This document shows positions 54,444 through 64,000 of a stretch of 64,000 nucleotides of DNA, in pieces; within the stretch, counting starts at the first letter, position 1, and the number at the start of each line of letters is the position of its first letter. The notes below the pieces were generated by a model. That model had not been told where the DNA came from, did not search any database, and worked only from the letters and a program-made list of their open reading frames with translations. The DNA is from Enoplolaimus lenunculus (taxonomy: Eukaryota; Nematoda; Enoplea; Enoplida; Thoracostomopsidae), in NCBI GenBank assembly GCA_030248215.1, contig JASANG010003113.1:62001-126000 (forward strand), in the 5' to 3' direction. A program made the translations under genes and the position numbers.

Positions 54444-57400
54444 TCAACCATCGCTGCATTCTGTTAATTTTCCATTAGCAACGATACTATTAATGACTTC
54501 GGCAAAGTTGAGATCTGCTTGACGACCAATGTTCGTTCTAAAGAATCGCAGTGTTTCAGTCCATGCGTCTTGCTGGCATCGTACGTGAAGGTTCGGTTGA
54601 CCACCAAAGTACATAAAACTGTCTAAAAATGTAGAAAAAATCCAACGTACTTAATAGTATACGGAGGAACATTTTGCAGTGCATATCAGAAAAACTAAAA
54701 CGACAGAGTCCGCTTTCATTTGGTTTCAGATCTTTTTGCTTAAAATTAACATAAACTTAACGCAGTGTTTGTGTTAGACCAATTTTAGTACTTTTATCAT
54801 AATAATACGTACTTAAGGTAGACGCAACAATAATATCATCTTCCTCAATATACTTGTGCACATCATGTCACAATTTTAACGTGTCTGTCAGGTACTCAGC
54901 TTTCGGTTTTACTGAACGGTATGCTGTACAACAGATTTTGCCTCTTCTCTATGTTCACATGATAGGCATGCGAAAATTGTGGCACGGTACAAGCATGATG
55001 GTGTTGAACACGCTTATGGGTCCTCGAACCTTTAAATATATGATACGCAATACCAACAAACGGAAAAAATGGTGGATCGATCAAATGTCCGGCGCCTTCG
55101 TGGATCATCACCTTTGCGCGATCGGTTTGGCCATGCCGGCGTAAATGAGCCAACAGTCCTTTGGCTGCATCGACTGAATTGAAAAGCCCGTCGAGACTTG
55201 AAGCGTGAAACAAAAACTTTGCGCGACAATTTTGTATCTGAAAACGTAAACATAACCTTTTTTAACCGTATGTCATAGATAAATTCACTGTAGTCTATGA
55301 TTGTTTAGAAACGCATACAGGTCCGCAGCCAGCTCACCTTGCTACGGAAACTAAATTGTTTCACGATGGGCATGCAAGGATTTTCGATGATTTTCAAGCA
55401 AGGTTGAAAATCTTTTAGGCGGCCAAAATTGTTCCCGAACGCATATAATCTGTCCGGAATTATCGGCAAGCTTTCTCTGGCAAGTCTATTGATTGCGGAA
55501 ACAATTTCCTTACCGGGTGCATATAGTAATCGAGAAAACTGTCAGCAAAATCTTCGCTGAAATAACATAAAAACAGTAATATATAATGCCATGATGTTGT
55601 ATTTGATATCTGATAAAGTTTTGTCTAATTTGCAGTATGCCCCGATCAATGCTATCAACAAACTTAAACACATTTCAAATACAGGCAAAGCAGGTTTACG
55701 ATTTAAACAATGGCGTAGCCAGCTTTTCTCATTCCAGAATGGTATAGTTTCAACCATGTAAGTAGGGGTATATACTGACGCGTTTGAAAATTGTGACGAC
55801 AGTAAGGGTTACGCTATACTCGCCAGATCCCGTTCACTGCTCAAGAATTTCAGGCGCTATAAATTATGTACATATATTCTTTACGGGCACCGCATGTCCC
55901 TAATAATTGCAAAGGTAGATTTGAGAAAGTTGACGCTATGTGACTCAAAGGTTAATGATAAATACAAACTATGTCTGTGACGGCGGCAACTGAACCTAAA
56001 TATAAGGACCGGTTTTGCAATACAGAACAATAATTTATGACGGTTTTACCTGAATATCCATTGAGCCGCCCAGCGAATGCCGTACCGAACCAGAAAATGT
56101 GGAAGACTATAATGCAAATTTTGCTAAATGTTAATATAAGCTTCAACGTGCGGCTTCTGCCTTGAAAAATCATGTCAAAAATATCCCGTGTTAATGTTTC
56201 TATATTTAATGCTAGAAAATGGTTTTGATGAACGCTTATAAGCGATGCGTGTAGTTAATAACGTTTTTCTGCGCTGACAATTCATTTCAGAGTTTACCCG
56301 TTTACCAAAAAAAGCATTTTGAATGATGTACTGTGAAAAGAGCTTAATTCCTTCTCACATTGAGTTGCCTATAGGCAACTCAGCGCAGTGTATATACGTT
56401 AAATAGTATATATCGCACCGTGTTTAACAATTGCAACACGTATACATAGTACTAAATCAACAGAAGACGTGAGAGCCCCCTCGGGCTCGAGCGTCAAGCC
56501 CCTATAGCTGAGTGGTGATGGTGTACGCCTCCCACTCCAGTCACTGGAGTTCGAATCCTAGCATAAAAGTAGGTCTCAGTGGAAATCGAAAATGTTTATG
56601 TGAGAAAGGGTTAAAATAGCGTGTTATTATTGACACATCTACTGCGTTGTATAATGGCGGCAACTACATTGTGATACATCAAAACATGATTTCCATTGTT
56701 GAATCTGCTGGACAATGCATCGGATTATGTAGGTATATGATTTTTACGACGGGGAGTTGATAAAATTATCTGTGTCCAGGAACAGCATTCGAATTCGTTG
56801 TATTTAGCAATAACGACGAAGTCTTTGTTAAATTTCTACCTTAAATTCATCGCATTCCTCATCGGAGACGTTGCCTATACAAAACTTTTCGTTCCCATCA
56901 AATTAGCAATGCCAGAAAAAGTGACAACTATTACAGTGGTTTTCTAAATACGATCACAAATAGACAACTTTATTTTGTCCCCTTTTAATAGCGATCGTCT
57001 TACCCTAAACCTAAGCCCATTGCTAAGTCTGAGCCTTATCCCAAGCCTATACCGTACCCTGAAATTTTCGAAACATTGTGGAAGAAGTGTACAAGAACCT
57101 ATTTTGCACGCACCTTATTTTTGGCAGCGTTTCGCCCTTGTATTTGACAGGATTGAACGGATCCATGGTCATGAATGTATTGACGCAAACAACAGCTGAT
57201 ACCTGTAAAATAACAAATAATCTACACCTTGACAGATTCAGTGGAGGTGGGCCAATGGGGTTTTTCCCGTTTCTCCAAAGCCGGAATACTCAAAAATCGT
57301 TGGATTTAAAAAATGCATAATTCAGCATCTCATGACGCCCCCTGATCATTCCACGCCTAAATTTGAATTTTTGAAAAGTTCGATTTTTAAGACCATAAGG

Positions 57401-58652
57401 CTCATCTTGAGACCCAAAATATAATTTTGTCGAAAACTCACACATTATATGCCATTCGATGCAACTTGTTGAGCTGCGTCCAATGTTGGTTTTTTCAATT
57501 AGACGATTGGTTAACAAGTTATTGTGAAATAAATGATTTGGCGCTCTGCCAACCATTTGGGTCGGCGCCAAATCAGTTGTTTGACCATAATTCGTTAACC
57601 ATTCGTTTGACTCCAAAAAATTTAACACCGTTGGACTCAGCTCCGCAAGCTGCATCGAACAGTATACATAATTTGTCAAACTTTTTGCCAAAATTTTTTT
57701 TGGGTCCCGAAAGGGGACCTGGGACCTTAAAATATCGAATTTTTTAAAAATTCAAATTTAAGGTGTGAAATGATCAGGAAAGGTCATGAAAACCTCAAAT
57801 ATGCAAAAATTTTCAATAACTCGAACCAGTTTTGGGCAAACGTTTCCTAAGGGGATAACGGAAAAAACCCTTGACGTGTATCCTTCACCGGCTCTGCCGT
57901 GTTAAAAATTTTGCGATGCAAATGGTTCATAATTAGGACAACGTTCCATGACGAATTTAAAATATTTGAAACTTCGGCGCAATAGTCAATCTTAAATATA
58001 AAAAAATGAGAAAATGAATTGATGAATGCCGTAGCAGGATATAAGCATGCCTAAACCTAAACCTAAGCCTATGCAAAAAACATAGTCAAAAGCGCAACTT
58101 TAATGTCGGTGGAAAATGGTGTGACGTTCATCTATACATGAGCCTACTTGAGGCTTATAAAGAACAATATTTTCGAAAATGAGTAATAAATGAAGTCAAG
58201 GTTAGAAGCGTCGCTGAAACTTATGCAGTTTTGATGCTTAAGCTTAGCCTTGGGAAGCGCACGTTCGATTGAGTTGGGTGTCGTTTGTGATGACATTAAT
58301 TTAATATTTTAATGAAACTTTGAATGTGTACCTACCCGATCAGAGACGCAAGCCATGTTCGTTGCTATCAACGCACCATTAGACGTTCCTAGGACACCAA
58401 TGTTAGTTGAGCACAACTGAGGTTGTTTGCTAATCCAGTCAATAGCTGTCTGCATAAATATTAAAGTTGACCCATGTATCAAAATCCAAGCTCCAAGTTT
58501 TTATTCCATTTATTGTTTGTTTGAGAAGCAAATTTTAAAGTTTACATTCCAAACCAATCACAATTTAAAGTAAATTAAACTTACAGAAAGCGAATTAATT
58601 TGTTCTGACAGCTGAACTAATGCGTCCAAATTGCTTATAGAGTATAGGAGAT
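54444..58652 (-). CDS. BAAT/acyl-CoA thioesterase-like hydrolase, 3' exons (5' partial)
   Basis: Exons in coding order: 58652-58585, 58449-58336, 57202-57114, 55556-55514, 55237-55030, 54622-54444. GT-AG sites and phases agree, giving 232 residues and a TGA at 54446-54444. The likely role, by family, is hydrolysis of acyl-CoA or transfer of its acyl group. Evidence is the nucleophile elbow GTSNG (Ser45 of this part), the segment AVVCVN...YKGETLP, an acid candidate in SSLDGLF (Asp120), the His box EGAGHLIDPPFFP (His155), and the family-like C-terminus FGGQPN...QQDAW..TLRFF. Asp-His spacing of 35 fits the family. Ser-Asp spacing of 75 is shorter than the usual 90 or so; exon 55556-55514 may extend to 55472. 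The first listed exon is less certain. The N-terminal half is not found: upstream lie only repeat arrays. It is not clear whether it is an ACOT or BAAT orthologue. Confidence 0.8.
55320..55440. repeat. Dispersed repeat with GCAGCCAGCTCACC, intronic
   Basis: GTCCGCAGCCAGCTCACC, then GATGATTTTCAAGCAAGG and GAAAATCTTTTAGG, closely matches 4550-4690. It lies in the 55238-55513 intron of the thioesterase gene. Confidence 0.6.
56348..56610 (+). mobile_element. Family E piggyBac-like MITE with tRNA-like core, copy 2
   Basis: The 263-bp element is flanked by TTAA (56344-56347 and 56611-56614), with ends TTCCTTCTCACATTGAG and the inverted TATGTGAGAAAGGG. The + strand contains the A box TAGCTGAGTGG (56505-56515) and the B box GTTCGAATCC (56549-56558), spaced as in a tRNA gene. 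The cloverleaf is poor, so it is a tRNA-derived promoter rather than a working tRNA. It sits in the intron 55557-57113 of the thioesterase gene, opposite to that gene's transcription. Confidence 0.87.
57330..57789. mobile_element. Long foldback element in a thioesterase intron
   Basis: The 460-bp stretch begins TCATGACGCCCCCTGATCATT and ends with the mirrored AATGATCAGGAAAGGTCATGA. The mirror continues inward (AAATTTGAATTTTTGAAAAG against TTTAAAAATTCAAATTTAAG; CGATGCAACTTGTTGAGCTGC against GCAAGCTGCATCG). Overlapping frames on both strands (57290-57691 and 57427-57747) are a consequence of the symmetry. Confidence 0.75.
57790..58330. other. Intronic sequence, small repeat pieces
   Basis: Within the 57203-58335 intron. 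CGGCTCTGCCGTGTTAAAAA at 57892 and CAAATGGTTCAT match the post-receptor repeat at about 51600. TTAGGC-type hexamers (CCTAAACCTAAACCTAAGCC) occur at 58050-58072. Confidence 0.5.
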
Positions 58653-59125
58653 CTAAACTACAATATAATCATAGGGACACGGTAGTGTCACCTATTATAT
58701 GTTTCGCTCAAAGTGTAAATTTTTATGTTTTGGCATATAAAATTGTGGCTAATGCAGATATGCCTGATGCACTTTAGGATTTGATTGATGATTCCAGTAT
58801 GAATATTGTGTTGTGGGGTTTTTTTCAAACAATCTGTTCAAGGTATATTAGAGATCGAAAACAAACGCAAACAATTTCTGAAAAATTGCCCTTAGTAATC
58901 TCAGCATATTAAGCCCACCCGCGGGATGAATTTTAGGTAATAACTGAACTTGATAAGCACTATTGCATAGGCATATAAGGATACGATAACACTGTTGCAA
59001 AAAGGTTAATATATCGATTGTTTTTTAAACTTTTATAGTAAACACATATGTTACTAGGTATAGCAAACATATACATAGCTAGTAACAAGATTGTTAGTCC
59101 AGGTGAAAACAGGGACTTCATAATT
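58653..59125. other. No exon recognised upstream of the thioesterase exons
   Basis: The - strand was read for the expected upstream BAAT domain (a G-x-L-F-L-P-type segment) and none was found. AT-rich sequence. Confidence 0.4.
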
Positions 59126-59129
59126 TTTA

Positions 59130-59226
59130 ACCAAGCAGCTGGATAAGTTGGCTTTCGGAGCGCGGATCGAACTCTCAGGGTATGGGTACAAGCATTTTTC
59201 ACATGCTTACATACTCTTACCATTGT
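59130..59226 (-). repeat. tRNA-derived sequence, different head
   Basis: On the - strand, TGGTAAGAGTATGTAAGC resembles an A box region and AGTTCGATCC (59173-59164) is a good B box. It is directly joined to the array of another tRNA-derived repeat that follows but is not a copy of that unit. Confidence 0.5.
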
Positions 59227-60520
59227 GTTCACGGAGTAGCCTCCATGTCAGTCTAAGTAAGAACCGGGAATTCAGACCTTTGAATTAAGCAGATGAAAAA
59301 GCGGGCTTCCAGAGCCGAGATAGAAATCTCAGCCTACGGATCCTTAAACGAATACTCTACCACTGCGCCGTGCAACCCGCCTCTCGAACTGCACTATACG
59401 TGTCTACCGTTTGCTGCCAGCTCCCTTCCATGACCGTCCACCCTATTCTCAACTGGATACCGTGTTCATAGCTCGGCGGTCTACTATTGTGTTCACGGAG
59501 TAGCCTCCATATCAGTCTAATTAGGAACCGGGAATTCAGACCTTTGAATTAAGCAGATGGAAAAGCGGGCTTCCAGAGCCGAGATAGAAATCTCAGCCTA
59601 CGGATTCTTAAACGAATATTCTACCACTGCGCCGCGCAACCCGCCTCTCCAACTGCACTATACGTGTCGACCGTTTGCTGCCAGCTCCCTCCCGTGACCG
59701 TCCACCCTATTCTCGACTGGATACAGTGTTCATAACTCGGCGATCTACCATTTTGTTCACGGAGTAGTTTCCATTTCAGTCTAAATAGGAACCGGTTATT
59801 CAGACCTTTGAACTAAGCAGTTGGAAAAACGGGCCTCCACAGCCGGGATCGAAATCTCAGCCTACGGATCCTTAAACGAATACTCTACCACTGCGCCGCG
59901 CAACCCGCCTCTTCAACTGCGCTATACGTGTCGACCGTTTGCTGCCAGCTCCCGTGACGTCCACCCTATTCTCGACTGAATACCGTGTTCATACCACGGC
60001 GGTCTACCATTATGTTCACGGAGTATCCTCCATGTCAGTTTAGGTAGGAACCGGGAATTCATCGAAACCTCAGCCTATGGATCCTTAAACAAATACTCTA
60101 CCACTGCGTTTGAAGTAAGCAGTTGGAAGAGTGGACCTCCAGAGCGGGAATCGAAATCTCAGCCTACGGATCCTTAAGCGAATACTCACCACTGCGCCGC
60201 GCAGTTCGCCTCTCCAACTGCATTTTTCGTCGATTATATTTGTCCACCGTTTGCTGCCAGCTCCCGTGACTGCCCACCCATTTCTTGACTGGATACAGTG
60301 TTCATAGCTCAGCGGTCCACCACTGTGTTCACGGAGTAGCCTCCATGTCAGTCTAGGTATGAACCGGCAATTCAGACCTTTGTACTAAGCAGTGGGAAAA
60401 CCGGGCCTCCAGTGCGGGGATCGAAATCTTAGCCTACGGATCCTTAAACGAATACTCTACCACTGCGCCGCGCAGCCCGCTTCCCCAACTGCAATTTTCG
60501 TCGACTATATGTGTCGTCCT
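59227..60520 (-). repeat. Tandem array of tRNA-derived repeat units (about 264 bp)
   Basis: Five units begin with GTTCACGGAGTA at about 59227, 59491, 59756, 60014 and 60327. One unit is longer because part of its tRNA-like section is doubled (60060-60190). On the - strand each holds a tRNA-like stretch of about 80 bases. In the first unit (59381-59302) the ends GCGGGTT and AGCCCGC pair as a 7-bp acceptor stem, GCGCAGTGGTAGAGT serves as the A box, TTTAAGG looks like a Leu(TAA) anticodon loop, and GATTTCTATC/GATTTCGATC is a degenerate B box. The B boxes differ from the tRNA consensus, so these are probably retro- or tandem-amplified relics rather than working tRNA genes. Confidence 0.75.
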
Positions 60521-60869
60521 TTTGCTGCCAGCTAGCATACATCTGTGCACATGCGTTGTTTTCTATACATATGTAATTGGTAATAATATACTTGGTTGTG
60601 TGCGTTATTATCGTTATACAACCACGAAATTTGGAATACGTGGTTTGGAAATGACAAAAAGAAAAATTTCTGGCATGCAGAAAACACGCGGAAAAAAACC
60701 GCAAGGTACTTGTTATTTTATATTAAAGCTATAAAATGGTTGTTTAACATACATTCTATTCTGAGAAACAACACAATTTGTCTGCATTTAAAAATACAAA
60801 CTGCAGTGTGATAAAAATTACCTGTGAGTGCACTACAAAAACTACTTAGATGTTTGTATTTTTTTATGT
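60521..60869. other. Junction between the tRNA-derived array and the satellite
   Basis: Short AT-rich stretch; overlapping open frames (60444-60811) show no recognisable domain. It is the only unique sequence between the two tandem arrays. Confidence 0.4.
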
Positions 60870-63800
60870 TTTAACATGACCATGTAAATATTTTACCAGT
60901 TTTGGCTTTCGTTCGCCGATAGCAAGTGAATATATGTTCATTTTCCAAAATGTGATTTTGTAACGGCAAAAATTTCGGATCAAATTTTTTTGTATTCAAA
61001 AATAGCGCGTGAAAAAACGAACTATATAATGAAATTTAACGCTGTGAGATTATTTTCACCTCCATTTCCTGATTTGAGACCTTAAGCAGTCGTAAATTTC
61101 CTAAAACCTTTCATGTTGTGATATTTTGAATTTTTGACTCCAAATTTTGCCCGGCCGATATTTCTGTAAATGAACACAATGTCGTTTGCAGTGAAATTTT
61201 AATTGATTTCCATTGTTTTTAACATGACCGCGTAAAAATTTCACCAGTTTTGGCTTTCGTTGGCCAATAGCAAGTGAAAATATGTTCATTTTCCAAAATG
61301 TGATTTTGTAATGGCAAAATTTTTGGATCAAATTTTTTTGTATTCAAAAATAACGCGTGAAAAAACGAACTATATAATGAAATCTAACGCTGTAAGATTA
61401 TTTTCACCTGAATTTTCTGGTTTCAGACCTTAAGCAGTCGTAAATTTCCTAAAACCTTTCATGTTGTGATATTTTGAATTTTTCACTCCAAATTTTGCCC
61501 GGCCGATACTTCTGTAAATGAACACCATGTCGTTTGCAGTGAAATTTTAATTGATTTTCAATGTTTTTAACATGACCGCATAAAAGTTTCACCAGTTTTG
61601 GCTTTCGTTGGCCAATAGCAAGTGAAAATATGTTCATTTTCCAAAATGTGATTTTGTAATGGCAAAAATTTTGGATCAATTTTTTTGTATTCAAAAATAA
61701 CGTGTGAAAAAACGAACTATATAATAAAATTTAACGCTGTGAGATTATTTTTACCTGAATTTTCTGGTTTCAGGCCTTAAGTAGTCGTAAATTTCCTAAA
61801 ACCTTTCATGGTGTGATATTTTGAATTTTTGACTCCAAATTTTGCCCGGCCGATATTTTTGCAAATGAACACAATGTCGTTCGCAGTGAAATTTTAATTG
61901 ATTTTCAATGTTTTTAACATGCCCGCGTAAAAATTTCACCAGTTTTGGCTTTCGTTGGCCAATAGCAAGTGAAAATATGTTCATTTTCCAAAATGTGATT
62001 TTGTAATGGCAAAAATTTTGGATCAAATTTTTTTGTATTCAAAAATAACGTGTGAAAAAACGAACTATATAATGAAATTTAACGCTGTGAGATTATTTTC
62101 ACCTGCGTTTTCTGGTTTCAGGCGTTAACCAGTCGTAAATTTCCTAAAACCTTTCATGTTGTGATATTTTGAATTTTTGACTCCAAATTTTGCCCGGCCG
62201 ATATTTCTGTAAATGAACACAATGTCGTTTGTAGTGAAATTTTAATTAATTTTTAATGTTTTTAACATGACCGCGTAAAAATTTCACCAGTTTTGGCTTT
62301 CGTTGGCCAATAGCAAGTGAAAATATGTTCATTTTCCAAAATGTGATTTTGTAATAGCAAAAATTTTGGATCAAATTTTTTTGTATTCAAAAACAAGGTG
62401 TGAAAAAACGAACCATATAATGAAATTTAACGCTGTGAGATTATTTTCATCTGAATTTTCTGGTTTCAGGCCTTAAGTAGTCGTAAATTTCCTAAAACCT
62501 TTCATGGTGTGATATTTTGAATTTTTGACTCCAAATTTTGCCCGGCCGATATTTTTGCAAATGAACACAATGTCGTTCGCAGTGAAATTTTAATTGACTT
62601 TCAATGTTTTTAACATGACCGCGTAAAAATTTCACCAGTTTTGGATTTCGTTGGCCAATAGCAAGTGAAAATATGTTCATTTTCCAAAATGTGATTTTGT
62701 AATGGCAAAAATTTTGGATCAATTTTTTTTGTAGTCAAAAATAACGTGTGAAAAAACGAACTATATAATGAAATTTAACGCTGTGAGATTATTTTTACCT
62801 GAATTTTCTGGTTTCAGGCCTTAAGTAGTCGTAAATTTCCTAAAACCTTTCATGGTGTGATATTTTGAATTTTTGACTCCAAATTTTGCCCGGCCGATGT
62901 TTTTGCAAATGAACACAATGTCGTTCGCAGTGAAATTTTAATTGATTTTCAATGTTTTTAACATGCCCGCGTAAAAATTTCACCAGTTTTGGCTTTCGTT
63001 GGCCAATAGCAAGTGAAAATATGTTCATTTTCCAAAATGTGATTTTGTAATGGCAAAAAATTCGGATCAAATTTTTTTGTATTCAAAAATAACGCGTGAA
63101 AAAACGAACTATATAATGAAATTTAACGCTGTGAGATTATTTTCACCTCCATTTCCTGATTTGAGACCTTAAGCAGTCGTAAATTTCCTAAAACCTTTCA
63201 TGTTGTGATATTTTGAATTTTTGACTCCAAATTTTGCCCGGCCGATATTTCTGTAAATGAACACAATGTCGTTTGCAGTGAAATTTTAATTGATTTTCTT
63301 TGTTTTTAACATGACCGCATAAAAATTTCACCAGTTTTGGCTTTCGTTGGCCAATAGCAAGTGAAAATATGTTCATTTTCCAAAATATGATTTTGTAACG
63401 GCAAAAATTTTGGAACAAATTTTTTTGTATTCAAAAATAACGCGCGAAAAAACGAACTATATAATGAAATTTAACGCTGTGAGATTATTTTCACCTGCGT
63501 TTTCTGGTTTCAGGCGTTAACCAGTCGTAAATTTTGTAAAACCTTTCATGTGGTGAAATTTTGAATTTTTGACTACAAATTTTGCCAGGCCCGTATTTCT
63601 GTAAATGAACACAATGTCATTTGCAGTGAAATTTCAATTGATTTTCAACGTTTTTAACATGACTGTGGAAAAATTTTACTAGTTTTGGCTTTCGTTGGCC
63701 AATGGCTAGTGAAAATATATTCCTTTTCCAAAATGTGATTTTGTAATGGCAAAATTGTAGCATCGAATTTTTTGTATTCAAGAATAACTGGTGAAACAAC

Positions 63801-64000
63801 CGAATTGTATAACGAATTGTAACACCCTAAGATTAGTTTCAGTAGAATTTTGTGGTTTCACATGTTAACCAGTCTATAATTTCCCAAAACCCTTCATGTT
63901 GTGAAATTTTGAATTTTTGACTCCAAATTTTGCAAGGCCAATATTTAGGTAAATAAAAAAAATATTATTTTCCGTGAAATTTCACTTTATTTTGAATATA
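60870..64000. repeat. 348-bp satellite, about nine units, running off the window
   Basis: Head-to-tail units share CCTAAAACCTTTCATG, TTTTGACTCCAAATTTTGCC and CCAGTTTTGGCTTTCGTTGGC. CCTTTCATG recurs near 61108, 61456, 61803, 62151, 62499, 62847, 63195, 63543 and 63891, a period of 347-348. Most units are very alike, while the last (from about 63530) is clearly more diverged, as at array edges. Each unit contains a 76-codon open frame on the - strand, but changes between units often alter the amino acids, so I do not regard it as a gene. Confidence 0.93.

Noticed and set aside
61101-63799. Repeated 76-codon minus-strand frame in each satellite unit
   Set aside because: The frame exists because 348 is divisible by 3 and the units are alike. 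Differences between units often change the amino acid (for example at NIEN/NNGN/NKEN), and there are no splice or start contexts, so there is no sign of protein-level selection.
1-64000. CRISPR arrays, bacterial operons, LTR or virus-like elements
   Set aside because: Tandem repeats here have no spacer structure, genes have spliceosomal introns, and I found no long terminal repeats or protease, reverse transcriptase, integrase or capsid motifs in the translations.

Overview
The window is AT-rich animal nuclear DNA. Genes are split by long GT-AG introns, and most of the sequence is short non-autonomous DNA transposons (MITEs), tandem repeats and tRNA-derived repeats. I see no prokaryotic features and no LTR or virus-like element. 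The two recognisable genes are metazoan, but nothing in the sequence fixes the phylum, so I call it an invertebrate of unknown clade.

Two genes are recognised, arranged tail to tail. On the + strand (43131-51532) lies an eight-exon Cys-loop ligand-gated ion channel subunit of the nicotinic acetylcholine receptor type. All its splice phases close into one 855-codon frame, and it keeps the 45-nt and 110-nt exons typical of the family. It lacks the vicinal cysteines of alpha subunits, has a lysine at pore position 2', and has an intracellular loop of about 470 residues with poly-Asn, poly-His and poly-Gln tracts. On the - strand (58652-54444) lie six 3'-terminal exons of a BAAT/acyl-CoA thioesterase-type alpha/beta hydrolase with Ser, Asp and His in the expected order. 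Its 5' exons are not visible and may lie beyond the satellite that fills the right end.

Other possible exons are weaker: a secreted Asn/Asp-rich first exon (5713-6390, -), a Cys-rich last exon (22876-23156, +), a hydrophobic last exon (33426-33624, +), and unidentified open segments at 9151-9410, 11433-11773 and 24505-24807 (all -).

The remainder is a dense layer of MITE families, given letters here. A: foldback elements with 7-bp target duplications, including three in a row that share one target. B: elements with 8-bp duplications carrying TTAGGC-type hexamer arrays. C: hAT-like elements with CAGGGTGCAACCGG ends. D: TA-flanked palindromes rich in GAGTC. E: TTAA-flanked, piggyBac-like elements with a tRNA-like promoter inside. 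F to J: further inverted-repeat families. Several are nested in one another, and several sit in introns or in the presumed 3' UTR of the two genes. The right end (59130-64000) holds a tandem array of tRNA-derived units of about 264 bp followed by a satellite of 348-bp units that runs off the window. A 15-copy, 48-bp minisatellite lies at 31491-32208.
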